In this document: piece after piece, positions 22,915 through 33,618 of the stretch
How positions within the stretch are numbered: position 1 is the first letter of the stretch
How the letters are laid out: every line of letters starts with the position of its first letter
Source: Juglans regia
Taxonomy: Eukaryota > Streptophyta > Magnoliopsida > Fagales > Juglandaceae
DNA length: 64,000 nt
NCBI RefSeq assembly: GCF_001411555.2
Contig: NC_049905.1
Coordinates: forward strand, 10,197,053 to 10,261,052
Reading direction: 5' to 3'
Program-made: the position numbers and the translations under genes
Notes under the pieces: generated by a model
Databases searched by the model: none
The model's input: only the letters and a program-made list of their open reading frames with translations
What the model was told of the DNA's origin: nothing

Positions 22915-23520
22915 GTTAACCGGTGGAACTGTTGAGGATCCCTCCCATACGCCTTCTCGCAAATAGGAAGCAGTCGAGCAACTCTCCCACTACACCTTCT
23001 CGCCAATACTAAGCGGTCGAGCCACTCTCCCGCCTTATTCCAATATCCAAGGTTATACGGTCGAGCAACTCTCCTGCTACACCTTCTCGCCAATACTAAG
23101 CGGTCGAGCAACTCTCTCGCCTTACTCCAATCGCCAAAGTTACACGGACGAGCAACTCTCCTGCTACACCTTCTCACCAATACTAAACGGTCGAGCAACT
23201 CTCTCACCTTACTCCAATCGCCAAGGTTACGCAGTCGAGCAATTCTCCCGTTACACCTTCTCGCCAATACTAAGAAGTCGAGTAACTCTCCTGCCTTACT
23301 CCAATCGCCAAGGTTATGCGGTTGAGCAACTCTCCTGCTACACCTTCTCTCCAAGGTTACGCGATCGAGCAACTCTCCCGCTACACATTCTCGCCAATAC
23401 TAAGCAGTCGAGCAACTCTCCCACTACACCTTCTCGCCAGGGTTACGCGGTTGAGCAACTCTCTCGCTACACCTTCTCGGCAATACTAAGCGGTCGAGCA
23501 ACTCTTCCGCCAACAAGCAG
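22915..23520. repeat. 87-bp dimeric tandem repeat in the Tat 3' region
   Basis: Two related subunits of about 43 bp alternate. A contains CTACACCTTCTCGCCAATAC and B contains CTTACTCCAATCGCCAAGG. Both begin GTCGAGCAACTCTC. Four AB dimers are followed by irregular A-type and A/B hybrid units. The array lies about 120 bp after the pol stop codon. 3'-region arrays are known in Tat-lineage elements. Confidence 0.88.
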
Positions 23521-23823
23521 ATTGCCACACAACAGGCCAAGACACACAGTTGGATTCCAGATAAGTTAAATCCCATTCTTGTTCGTTACCTCCTTTATCT
23601 AAATGGTCCAATTTATCATGAGTTATGTTGAGGTCAAGATAAGTATGTTAACAATCCATTTAGACGAAGTTCCATGGAATACACAACTAATCAAAATGAA
23701 AGGATATGATTTTCAACTAATTAAAAAAAAAAGTTATAGACACAAAAAGATTTTATAAAAGAGTAAGGTTGTGTTTGGGTAGTGATAATAATAAAAATTT
23801 TCCAAAACCAGAATGTACAAACA

Positions 23824-24432
23824 CTAAATTCTGCCCGAATTACAGGAAAATAAAAATGCTGGAAATAAAATTTTAAGGAGCAGGCGGGGAAAGGCGCCTG
23901 GCATTACATCTTGCCCAACGGAGTCAAAGTACTGGTAAGCTGCAGAACTAGCACGTATGTCCCTCCAATTCAAGGTTCGAAGGTTGGTCTTGGGATGTGC
24001 AAGTAGAAGCACCCACAGCTGTTTAATGCCAAGTTTGAAACCAATCCCAAAGCCACAATCCCAAATTGCACGGGCAAAGTTGATCTGAGGGATAAGGCAG
24101 TTAATTTGCTCCTGCAAATGGCCCAGTTCTAGATTCAGCTCAGAGATCTTCTGCTCAGAAGCATTCAAGGCCTTTTTGTTCCCCTCCCAGCTCTGACTCA
24201 ACATCAAAAAAATACGATCGTGCTCTCTGAGGGTATTCTTGGTTGTGGCCAAGTCCTGCTCCACCTTAACTTTCTCGCCTTGGGCAATACACAACCGGAG
24301 GATGTTTTCTTGCCGCTCTTCTTCAGAAGCAGCTAGGCTGGTGAGGCAGTAAACTTTCGCCTTCCTCAAGTCCTCCACTTCTTTCTCCATCCCATTCAGG
24401 CAGGCATCGAGATTGCTCTGTAATGTCTCCAT
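23824..24432 (-). CDS. Coiled-coil ORF antisense to the gypsy element (possible retrotransposon extra ORF, N-terminally truncated)
   Basis: This is a 202-residue open frame beginning METLQSNLDACLNGMEKEVE, with an in-frame stop a few codons upstream. Residues 1-110 are rich in Glu, Lys, Leu and Gln with heptad-like spacing, so a long coiled coil is likely. The C-terminal part (FARAIWDCGFGIGFKLGIKQ, then LLLAHPKTNL and FDSVGQDVMPGAF) resembles, from memory, the tail of plant gypsy-type transposon ORF proteins. Extra ORFs antisense to gag-pol between integrase and 3' LTR are described for Tat elements, and this ORF has that position and orientation. The sequence upstream of its start belongs to another repeat, so the N-terminus is probably lost. 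It is not likely to be an expressed host gene. Confidence 0.45.
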   Translation of the reverse strand: METLQSNLDACLNGMEKEVEDLRKAKVYCLTSLAASEEERQENILRLCIAQGEKVKVEQDLATTKNTLREHDRIFLMLSQSWEGNKKALNASEQKISELNLELGHLQEQINCLIPQINFARAIWDCGFGIGFKLGIKQLWVLLLAHPKTNLRTLNWRDIRASSAAYQYFDSVGQDVMPGAFPRLLLKILFPAFLFSCNSGRI

Positions 24433-24442
24433 AGCGGTAGCA

Positions 24443-25250
24443 CTAGCCTATGTGCACACTCGGGGCTCCGAGATTGAAAAATGAGAATTTTAACAATATG
24501 ATACTGCCTGGTTTGGCCACCGAGGATAGCACAACCCTACCACGGGGGTTAAACATGGTATATGATATGATACGATATGATATGATAAGATGAAGATATT
24601 CAGTTATGTTATGCCAAATTATTCTTGAATATGAAAATTGTTTATGAATATGAAAAGATTGAAATATCGCTCTGATTTTTCTGATAATACGTATTGAGAT
24701 ATGCATATGAAAATAAAATATTTTGCTTCTGCATACCAAACTTTCTAAAAAATGCTCATATTTACATACTAGTATAGGTTTTCTGCTTATTAAGTTGTTG
24801 ATAACTCACCCCTTATCTTCATTATTTTTCAGATGATATTGATGACCCAGCTGGGGGTCAGGAATAGAAATTGGAGTTTGACTAGATATGAATAGAAGGT
24901 CGAGTACCTAAGGGTACCATTATTAAAAGAAGAGTTTGAAGTTTTTTTTTATATTTACATTTATTGGGACTCAAGATGTATCAGTTTATTACGTAAAAAG
25001 TTAATTATGTTTTGGTTTAGTTGGACTTATAGTTTTATCAGTTTTGTATGTTATCACTACCGGAAGATTGTGGACCCCTTGATTTATTATTATTGCAGTA
25101 AAGACTATGTGGAGTTTGTAATGTGTTTATATAGAAGATATGAGATTGATTTTGCTTATGAAGTCTATGGAAATTTTTAGATGTGTTGGGAGACATGTTT
25201 ATAAGTGACATGTTGTAATTCTCCAACCCACCCGGGTATGAGGCGTTACA
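24443..25250. mobile_element. Truncated LTR fragment (Del/Tekay-like)
   Basis: The stretch ends CACCCGGGTATGAGGCGTTACA, i.e. the GGCGTTACA terminus recalled from Del/Tekay gypsy LTRs. It contains the block CAGATGATATTGATGACCCA followed by GCTGGGGGTCAGG, also familiar from such LTRs. The matching TGTAACG-type start is missing and no primer-binding site follows at 25251. It is therefore read as a 5'-truncated solo or 3' LTR. The family call rests on memory. Confidence 0.4.
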
Positions 25251-26690
25251 ATTTGAAACCGAAATAGCGTAGGGGTTTAATTGGTGTTGTGGCTGCGTAA
25301 AAATAGGGAGAAATGGGAAAAATAAAAAATAAAAATAAAGATCAACGTGCATGGGACCGTATGCAGTGCATTCGACTTTAACCTAAAGACTTTGGATCCA
25401 TCACGAGAAAAGAAAAGGGCCTACGTCTTGATAGTATATGAACTAAAAATAAGAATAATATATATATATATATATATATATTGAATGCGAGCTTTCTGCT
25501 AGGCGGGTGTTACACTTTTCCTTTTGCTTTTATCTTTTTTAGAAATGATACTTGTAGTCGTAAGTGTACAAGCACTGTACAATTATTTAAAAATAAATAA
25601 ATAAATATTGGATGAAAAAAAAAATAATTGTTTTAATTATAAACCTCACTCTTTTTAAAAGCAATTACACGACACTTATGCACTCCACATCTACGTATAT
25701 ATCTACTTTTTCAGAACAACCAACTCTCCTTGGGAACTTTTGTAAGCCTATATAAGGCACTTAGATGAAGGAGATCGGTATCGTATAGGCTATCTCCAAT
25801 ATCCGACACCCTCTCCACTGTCATTTCAGTTTTGCTTTTAGTGTGTAAATGCTTGGCTAAGAAACTTGTTCATATCCTAGCAAGCGTGTGGCCTCTATGT
25901 TTAAATAAGAAGAAAATTTTATATTGACAAGAATTGTTATATAAAGCTCAGTTGGGCAACCGTGCCCAAGAGCCGCAGTGAGGTGCTGATCTGACAAGGC
26001 CATTAGCCGCAGCGAGAGACGGTAGGCGTTGAGGCGTGTTGGCCGTTGGTGATCTATAGCCCGAACGCAAGTCTGCGAGGTGCAGCAGATGATCTTAACC
26101 TGAAGAGGACAAGAGAGCAGGTACGCGGAAGCAAGCTTGATAGGGTAAGATTATTTTTAGCTGATTACAAGCACATGACTAATCCCACCTATCCATAGGA
26201 TGATAGGATCCAAGAAAGCAGGACCGGCTCAAATTGCCTAAGGCCCACATCTTAGGTAAGATCACCAAAATAAAAATGAGGTTTTTTTTTAATTTTTTTA
26301 AAAATTAAAAAAAAAACCATTTCATTAAATAAAATATTAAATAATTTTTATGGTTTTCAATGTGTTTAAGCCTTAAGGTCCCTTAATACTAAATTTAATA
26401 TTTAATACAATAAATTATTTTTTAATAATTAATACATGAGTGAATTATTTACATTTTAAATAAATAATTATTTAAAATCTTACTAAATTGAGGTACAAAA
26501 TCTGTATTGAAGCCTCATTTTAAGTTGTAAATATAAATTCACAAAAATTATTTTTAAATATTTTTTTAAAAACAAATCTCATTTTATTGAAAATTTTAAA
26601 AATATAATTTTATATAATAATTTATATTTTATTATAATATAATTATAAATAACTCACTTAGGCCTCAATTTGTATTGAGTAAGAAAGATT
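25251..26690. other. Intergenic, AT-rich
   Basis: There is a TA microsatellite at 25458-25481 and an isolated GC-richer block at about 25960-26150 of unknown origin. Long AT-rich sequence follows (26280-26680). No gene is recognised. Confidence 0.4.
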
Positions 26691-26694
26691 AGAC

Positions 26695-27180
26695 TTCCGT
26701 AAAGAACGATACACTCATAAAGGCGATATACTCACTCTTTATAATTGTAATCAATCAAGAACTCAAGAAGTTTCTCAACTTCTTGAATTCATCCCTATAG
26801 TCTCTCAGCCTATTCGGAGACAAGGACCTCGTGTAGGAGGAAATATGGCAAGATCTAGGTTTGCTAGCAAGCATAACCCAAGATTCTAGCTAAATGACCA
26901 TAAGAAGAAAATTCCTAACTACAGGAAAGAATCTTCCAAAGAAACAAAAGGAAAGACTTCCGAATGCTGGACATGCGGAAGCAAAGATCACTTGGTCATG
27001 AATAAGTGTCCTAAGAAGAGCGAAGCAAGTAGCAAAGACAAAAAGACTGTTAAGATCCTAGAAGTTGCAGATGAATTCGACCTAGACTGTCTACCTAGGT
27101 AGAATTTGAAGACTTCTCTGATGATGAAGAAAGTGTCTATTATTCTTTACCTGAGAATGCTTATGGTTCAATTTTCTTCT
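26695..27180 (+). pseudogene. Possible endogenous caulimovirid coat-protein fragment
   Basis: A degraded reading frame of about 140 codons carries a basic, Lys/Arg-rich stretch. It is followed by a zinc knuckle of the CX2CX4HX4C type (CWTCGSKDHLVMNKC, near 26965-27010) and then an acidic tail. This order resembles the C-terminal half of plant pararetrovirus coat proteins. A copia or gypsy gag fragment is the alternative. Internal stops and a frame change make it non-functional. No movement-protein, protease or RT part is adjacent. Confidence 0.35.
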
Positions 27181-27339
27181 AGTTATATGATATCTTCCAC
27201 ACCATGAATTATTTTCTTGCACGAACATATATTTCACTTGTCATTTTATTATGAATGATAAAATGCATAAGCCTATTTCATCATCATGTTTAAGCATTAG
27301 CATTATCATATAGAATAAATAAATTATTTTTCCTTGCAG

Positions 27340-27715
27340 GTTCTAATCATGAAAACGTTGGATCACCCTAATATAGTCAATCTCATCGAGGTGATTGATG
27401 ACCCAAATGGGTGTATTGTGCCACTTCTTTTTTTTTTGCAATGTTTCTCTGTTTTTGTTACAAATTAATGTGCTCTATTTTGTGATGTTTATTTTTCATG
27501 AAGATTGAAATATTTTAAAAACTTGGTTAGCATTTTGCTTGATTGTGTTTTTATTCCTTTTTTGTGTTCAGTTCTTGAATGAATATGTGGAAGGCAAATG
27601 GGTTTGTGAGAGTTCAGGGCCACAAGGTGGCTTGGGAGAAACCACAGCAAGAAAGTACCTACCTACAGGATATAGTTTCTGGGCTTATGACTTATGTACC
27701 TTCATGCTCGCTCAT
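27340..27715 (+). pseudogene. Unprocessed fragment of a SnRK1-activating kinase gene (GRIK/SnAK-like)
   Basis: Two kinase exon remnants with splice signals are visible. The first starts after CCTTGCAG (27339) and encodes VLIMKTLDHPNIVNLIEVID followed by DPN, the alpha-C/beta-4 part typical of plant GRIK1/GRIK2 kinases. The second starts after TGTGTTCAG (27571) and matches EYVEGKWV, SSGPQGGLGE and TARKYL, then DIVSGLM in another frame. It ends at a plausible GT donor (27716). A 4-bp GAAT duplication near 27577 and a 7-bp duplication near 27690 shift the frame. The ATP-binding and catalytic loops are absent. Because introns remain, this is a DNA-level duplicate or capture, not a retrocopy. Confidence 0.75.
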
Positions 27716-28291
27716 GTATGATCTCAGAATTATGCTTTTCGAACTTGGTTTTGAGAGTTGGGTTATATGTCAACTGTGCTTGTTAGTTCGTTTGGTCTCC
27801 TAATAGCGCACTTGGGTATGGATCGAGTTGGATAATTTATTTCAATGTAAAAAAATTTCTGCCAGAATCATCCAGTCCTTTCTAAAATAGGGAAGGTTGT
27901 CTGAAGTGAAGCTGTCAAATTAGGGTTAGGTTATGTTGTTTATATATGGGTGGCAACAGTTGTAATTAAGTGGTCATTAGTGTCTCTTTTTATTGTTGGG
28001 TCACGGGTCGTGGGCTGTTAAGCCACATCTTGACTTGGCCTTATGTTTCCGTTGAGTTTGTTGTGAGCCACGATTGGGCCATGATTTGGATTTCTGAGTT
28101 ATGGGTTAGTCGTCTATTATTTGAGTTGGGTTGTTAGCCAATTATTTGAGTCCTCTATTTAAAGTCATGTAAGTCCCCTATCAATGAATTATTCGAGTTT
28201 TTATCCACAAATTGAGTAACGGAGGTTACTGGCACCTCATATTGGCCAGATTTGTTCTTGTTAATTACAATCTACATTTATACACTTAACA

Positions 28292-28306
28292 ATTGGTATC
28301 TAGAGC
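28292..28306 (+). other. Primer-binding site of the truncated gypsy element
   Basis: ATTGGTATCTAGAGC follows the LTR end. It matches the initiator-Met tRNA complement apart from one substitution (A to T in TATCAGAGC, after allowing for one inserted base). Confidence 0.65.
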
Positions 28307-28320
28307 CGCGTTCCTGCAAC

Positions 28321-31300
28321 ATGGCTGAGGAACTAGGCAAGCTCACGTGAATGAAATGTTGGCAGCTTTGAAAGGAGAGAATGAGATCCTGCAAGAAGAG
28401 CAACAAAGGCAGAAAGGCATGTTAGAGGTAGTTCTACAACAGCTCAACAATTTGGCTTCAACTTATGAGCAAATGGTGATAAAGATAGGAAAACAAGAAA
28501 ATTAGTTTCGGGAGAAGGATACTCAAATACAAAGGTCAATACCAATCCTTTATTTGGGAATAACGAGGGGATACAAGCTAGATCCCTTAGGCTTGACTTT
28601 CTTAGATTTGATGGAACTGGTCATGTCCAATGGATTTTAAAAGCAAATCAATTCTTCTCTTACTATGACATCCCAGATAACCAAAAGATTCAAATAGCTT
28701 TCTTCCATATGGGAGGAAAAGCTCTATAATGGTATACATGGCTTTAAGGAATCCAGTCCAATAAACACTTGGGATGAGTTCACTAGTGCTTTAGAAATCA
28801 GATTTGGACCCTCTGCTTATGAGGATCCCGTGGGGCAATTTACTAAATTAAAGCAAACTAGTACAGTAGAAGAATATCAAACCCAATTTGAGGAATTATC
28901 CAACAAAATCAAAGGATTAACAGAAGAATTTAGGATAAGTACCTTTTTGAGTGGTTTGAGGGAAGATCTCAGGATAATGGTAACCATGTTTAAACCAAAC
29001 ACTTTACATGCTACCTTTGGTTTAGCCAAATTACAAGAGGAGGAAGTAATAAGGAGAAATCCACCATATAACCAGAGAAATCATTCCCCTCAAACACCAA
29101 CCAAACTCCTAAACTACCCCCCTCAACACCTATACTAAGGCTTCCACCACCACCACCCAGAAACAGTAACCCTTACCAAAGCACCAACCCAGATTTCTCA
29201 ACAACAACCGAAGACCAACCATTCTAATCCAAAGAATATCCCTCGGTCATATGCAAGAGAGAAGGGCAAAAGAACTTTGTTATTATTGTGATGAGAGGTT
29301 CCAACTAGGCCATAGATGCAATAAACCTAAACTCTTTCTGTTAGAAGGGATGAAAATAGAGGAAATAGAGGATGAGGAGATAGATGAATCCTTAGTTGTT
29401 ATTAACCCAAAATAAGCCAAAGATGAAGAGGAAGTACGGGAGGCCCTCTGCCGTCGTCACGCGCGGCGCCACTGGGTTCTGTGAGTTTGGTTCCTCCAAG
29501 ATCGGCCGACGTTTTTCTCCCAGGATGGTGCGTGTTCTGCACGCACCACCGCAGCCGCTGGGAGCAGTCTCTGCATCCGTGGTTGTAGCAATTTTTCTTT
29601 GTATTTTATTTCGTGTCCTGTTCTTCTTTTATTGTAAAAAAAAAAAATTGTCTCGTCGAACCTTGGTCCGATCGATGTGTTCTCTCCTCTCTGTTTAGGC
29701 AGTGTATGGGGTTGGTGCACCCTACTCTGCGTGGTCGGGGTATAGATTTTGTCACCTGGTTACTGTCACTCTGTCGGGGATAGAGATGTACACGACGAAT
29801 CCCTTAGATTTAGGTCTTTAGAGATCTGTCGTCTGAACTAGACCATGTCAGCCACGAAAGTGTGCTAGAGAGCTATTAACATTTGTAATTGACTTTTTAA
29901 GTCATATTTGTATGTTCACTATTATGAATGATATGTGATCTTTATTCTCAAAAAAAAAAAAAAAAAAGAGGAAGTAAAAGGGGAACTTTTAGGGATTTCA
30001 TTATGTGCCATAGCAGGGGCTTATGCTCCTAAGACCATGAGAATAGCTGGGGTCATCAATAAAATTAGTATGATTCCTCTTATTGACACAAGGAATACGC
30101 ATAGTTTTATTGATCCGAATGTAGCAAGGAAAGCTAGACTGACAGTTGAGAATACCAATCAATCAGTCAAGTTGGCTGATGGATCAACCTTCCTTGCCTT
30201 GGTTTCTGTAAGGTAGCCCCACTCCAACTACAGAGTCTAGAAGTTACTTTTAGTTTATACTTACTAGCTTTGGGAGGTTGTGATGTTGTTTTAGGGATGG
30301 ACTGGCTAAAAACACTGGGACTGTAGTGTGGAACTTCAATGACCTAACTATGAGACTTACACTTAGGAATGGCACTGCCACCCTAAGAGGAATACAACTA
30401 CCCAGTGGAGTAGTTGAGGAGGCTGAGTATGTGAAAACTCTAAAAGGGAATTCTGCTAAGGGAATTTGGGTTCAGTTTTTGGAAGGCAAAAAACCAGAGG
30501 TTACTGGATCCACACCAGTGTCTATGCAAGGGATTCTAGACCAATTTAAAATTGTTTTTGAGAAACCTAGTGGCTTACCCACTCCAAGGAGTCATGACCA
30601 CAAGATAACTCTTTTACCAGGTTCAAAACCTACCTATGTAAGACCTTATAGATACCCCTACTACCAAAATGAAGAAATTGAGAAATTGGTAGCTGAGATG
30701 TTAAGAGGAGGATTTATAGGGGCAGCCAAAGCGCATACTCTTCTCCAGTTTTATTGGTAAGGAAGGCTGATGGAGGATGGAGAATGTATGTAGATTATCG
30801 TGCTCTTAATAATGACACTAATAAGGATAAATACCTCATATCCAACATTGATGAGCTTTTAGATGAATTACATGGGGCTCAAGTTTTTTCCAAGCTGGAT
30901 CTGCATTTTGGTTACCACCAGATTTGAATGAACCCTGAAGATATTCCAAAAACTGCTTTTAGGACCCATGAGGGTCACTATGAGTTCTTGGTTATGCCCT
31001 TTGGATTGACTAATGCATGCACCTTCTACTTTTCAGGGGTTAATGAATCAGGTGTTTAGGCCCTACCTAAGGAAATTTGTCCTGGTATTCTTTGTGATAT
31101 TCTGGTTTATAGTAAAGTTTGCTAGATCACTTGACACATTTACAAATTGTTTTAGAAGTTATGAAGACTCATCAGTTTTTTGCTAAGGCATCAAAGTGTA
31201 TTTTTGGAAGCAAAGAGGTGGATCTCAGGCATATCATTTCTAGTGAAGGTGTGAAGGTTGACCCTCATAAAATCACAGCAATGGAGTGGAATGAACCTAA

Positions 31301-32200
31301 GAACCTTAAGGCATTAAGAGGATTCTCGGGACTCATAGGGTATTACAGAAAGTTTGTGCAAGACTATGGAAATATTGTTGCCCCTCTGACAGCTCTATTG
31401 AAGAAGGATGCTTTTTGCTGGAATGAAAAGGCCCAGCAAGCCTTTATGAAGTTTAAGGAAGCCATGATGAATCCCCCTGTATTAAGGTTGCCTAACTTTA
31501 CTAAATGTTTTCTTATTGAGTGTGATGCTTTGGTGAAGGATTGGGAGCAGTTGTTATGCAAGAAGGACAACCTATTGCATATCTTAGCCAATCTCTAACA
31601 AGAAGGAGTCTCTCTCTATCAACATATGAGAAAGAACTACTTGCTCTAGTGATGGCTATAAGGAAATGGAGACACTATTTGTTGAGAAAAACTTTCAAGA
31701 TACGCATTGATTAACATGCCTTGAAATATCTCTTGGAACAAAGGGTGGGTACACATGCTCAATAGAAATGGGTTTCCAAACTACTTGACTATGATTTTGT
31801 GGTTAAATACAAGAGTGGTAAGACAAATACAATAGCTGATGCCCTGTCCAGATTACCCTACTCAGAAAACCCAACAAAAACCTAGACCCACACTCCCATA
31901 ACCACCATACAGACCATAATCTCCCAAACACCACCCAACCAGATAGCATCCCAATTACAACAAGCCAAGAAATGTAGGCAAACAGTATGATCAAAGCAGC
32001 ATAGTTAGATGAGTTAAAAAAGTCTTACCATCAAGGGAACTTGGATCCAACAATATACCAAGTTCGCAATGAGCTACTCTTTTACAAGGGCAGACTTCAT
32101 TTGGGAACCCTCGTGCCATTCCAGCATCAGATCCTGCAGTATTTTCAAAGCAATCCATTAGGGAGTGACACAGGAGTACACAAGATAAATTCAAGAGTCA
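28321..32200 (+). pseudogene. Truncated gypsy gag-pol, broken
   Basis: ATG 28321 (MAEELGKL) opens a gag frame with stops and frame changes. 28830-29138 holds a conserved gag core (EYQTQFEELSNKIKGL). A cysteine motif CYYCDERFQLGHRC lies near 29275-29320. The coding frame is cut by the retroposon and resumes at 29977. The protease has IDTRNTHSFID, with Arg replacing the active-site Gly. RT begins in 30326-30760 (SHDHKITLLPGSKPTYVRPY). The downstream part matches [16 protein letters not shown] and MPFGLTN. The catalytic DD box near 31090 carries an apparent 1-bp deletion. RNase H regions lie at 31119-31850. The integrase start is LFYKGRLHLGTLVPF, then the sequence stops near 32200. Confidence 0.83.
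29437..29965 (+). mobile_element. Poly(A)-tailed retroposon (5'-truncated LINE or similar)
   Basis: This 529-bp segment is bounded by perfect 11-bp direct repeats AAGAGGAAGTA (29426-29436 and 29966-29976) and ends in a poly(A) tail. Removing it together with one repeat copy restores the gypsy frame (EEVKGELLG). Its start is GC-rich; its end (ATGATATGTGATCTTTATTC then poly A) looks like a 3' UTR. I see no tRNA-type A or B box, so a truncated LINE or a retroposed transcript is more likely than a tRNA-derived SINE. Confidence 0.85.
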
Positions 32201-32394
32201 AAACTCATATTTCAAACAAACAAATCGGATCAATTAAACAAACAAACCAAAAACTCCAGATTCCCTACAAGAAACAAACAAACAAATCGGACCAATTAAA
32301 TGGAAAAATAAGAAGACAGCAATGCGATGACATGAAAAAAATAATAAAACTCATATTTCAAAATCGACTAAAATAGAAGATTGAAAAAATCAGA

Positions 32395-32575
32395 AAAGAA
32401 ACATGCACCGAGAAAAGTAACGAAGAGAAACACACGGGGGAAAAAATTTCAGAAAATAAACATGCACCGAGGAAAGAAACAAAGAGAAACACATATAGTA
32501 AAAAAATCACAAAACAAACATGCACCGATAAAAGAAACAAAGAGAAATAGAGATAAAAAAAAAAAAAATCCACAA
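32395..32575. repeat. About 59-bp tandem repeat
   Basis: Three imperfect units contain AACATGCACCGA followed by AAAGAAACAAAGAGAAACAC, starting near 32400, 32459 and 32517. Shorter decayed copies continue towards 32740. The array lies just past the truncated end of the gypsy element in A-rich, low-complexity DNA. Confidence 0.7.
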
Positions 32576-33397
32576 ATAAAGACATACGTTCAAAAACAAA
32601 CATATACAGAAAGAAAAAGCCTGAGGAGAAACACATATCAAAATATCGATAAACAAAAATTAGAAAAAAAACACAAATAAAAGAAGCAAGAAACCAACAA
32701 CCCAAGGCTTTAAAAACACATATCGACAAACATAGAACAACAAAAAATGAGTGAAAAAAACACAGATAAAATGGCACAGAATAGAGGAAAAAAAAGAGTC
32801 ATAGTAAGGAAACCAACAGCCCATAACAAACGAAATAGAAAACAAAATACACAAATCAACCAACACATAAGATGGGGAAAAAAGGGTGAATCTCAAAAGC
32901 TAAAAAGAAACCTGATTTTTGGATGAGAATAGCTTTGCAGAGAAAGTTACACACATGAGGAAAGCATAAAAAAAAAAAAAAAAAAGAGCAAATGGAACTT
33001 CAAAAGACACACCACCATTTATAGGAAAGTGATACCCTTATCACGTTGTACTACTAATTTACCACTTATTTATTTTTTTTAATTTTTTTCTCTGCGAATC
33101 AGGACTTCAAAAGCTCATTTCATCATATCACACTCTGCCAAAGATTTGAATGACACTCAGAGAAAAGTGTCAGCTTCTGACACAACAAAATATGAATTCT
33201 TTTATGTCAAACGGCTTATTCAAATTGGTCTCATTTCAGTTTGAAATTTGCTACTCATTATTCTTACATACCACATACTATATTTATTTTTATTTTTTAA
33301 AAAATTTTTTGATTTTATTTTTCAGAGACTAATTGATTTCTTTTACTCATCATCTATATACCATACATTTGGTAAAAAAAAAAATTACGTGGTGTGT
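32576..33397. other. A-rich low-complexity DNA
   Basis: Purine-rich on the plus strand, with an A run of about 18 near 32969-32986. Long frames on the minus strand here are phenylalanine/leucine-rich and reflect composition only. No gene is recognised. Confidence 0.5.
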
Positions 33398-33618
33398 AGT
33401 TTGGGAATGATGAATAAATTTTTCTTTCAACACTTCTAAACTCATTTCATCTAATTATTATAATTTTTTCAAATTTTCACAAAATATTATAAGTAATTCA
33501 AATTTTTTTAAATCTCAAAATAATAATAATAATATTAAAACATAATATTCTAACAATATTTTATTCAACTTTCAATTTCATGTCAACTCATCTCATCTCA
33601 ACTCACTATCCAAACCTC
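33398..33618. mobile_element. Tourist-like MITE, copy A
   Basis: This is a member of the local family of about 200 bp: CTCATTTCATCT, AATTTTCACA, an AATAATATT core, ATATTCTAACAATATTTTAT and TCATCTCATCTCAACTCA, ending CACTATCCAAACC. The ends are partly decayed. Confidence 0.65.

Larger units (their letters stand above)
15801..23560 (+). mobile_element. Tat-type Ty3/gypsy retrotransposon, degraded and nested
   Basis: Plus-strand order is: LTR/leader, primer-binding-like site at 16304, gag, aspartic protease, reverse transcriptase, RNase H, a second (archaeal-type) RNase H, integrase, and a 3' tandem-repeat region. The second RNase H before integrase and the protease signature DNGSSADILF are hallmarks of the Tat/Ogre/Retand lineage. 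The coordinates are approximate: the 5' LTR left end is unresolved and no 3' LTR was found. A 1.63-kb insertion (19527-21155) splits the second RNase H. Confidence 0.8.
27934..32200 (+). mobile_element. Ty3/gypsy retrotransposon (chromovirus-like), 3'-truncated
   Basis: A probable 5' LTR (left end uncertain, ends TTAACA at 28291) is followed by a Met-tRNA-type primer-binding site (ATTGGTATCTAGAGC), gag, protease, RT, RNase H and only the first part of integrase. Sequence after about 32200 is unrelated low-complexity DNA, so the integrase core, any chromodomain and the 3' LTR are missing. A retroposon sits in the gag/protease junction. Confidence 0.78.

Noticed and set aside
22890..23372. 160-codon open frame on the minus strand
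   Set aside because: It is a translation of the 87-bp tandem array; a period divisible by three keeps one frame open. There is no start context or non-repetitive part.
22915..23520. CRISPR-like regular spacing of repeats
   Set aside because: Units are contiguous, both subunits diverge together, and the array lies in a plant retrotransposon; there are no unique spacers or cas genes.
25960..26150. GC-richer block as a possible rRNA or organelle insertion
   Set aside because: I could not match it to conserved rRNA, tRNA or plastid gene sequence.
29396..29720. Frames of 87-100 codons within the retroposon
   Set aside because: They start and end across the insertion boundary, carry a run of Lys from poly(A), and match nothing I recognise.
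32358..32777. 139-codon Phe/Leu/Cys-rich minus-strand frame that looks like membrane protein
   Set aside because: It arises from A-rich tandem repeats with a 59-bp period; it has no conserved motif.
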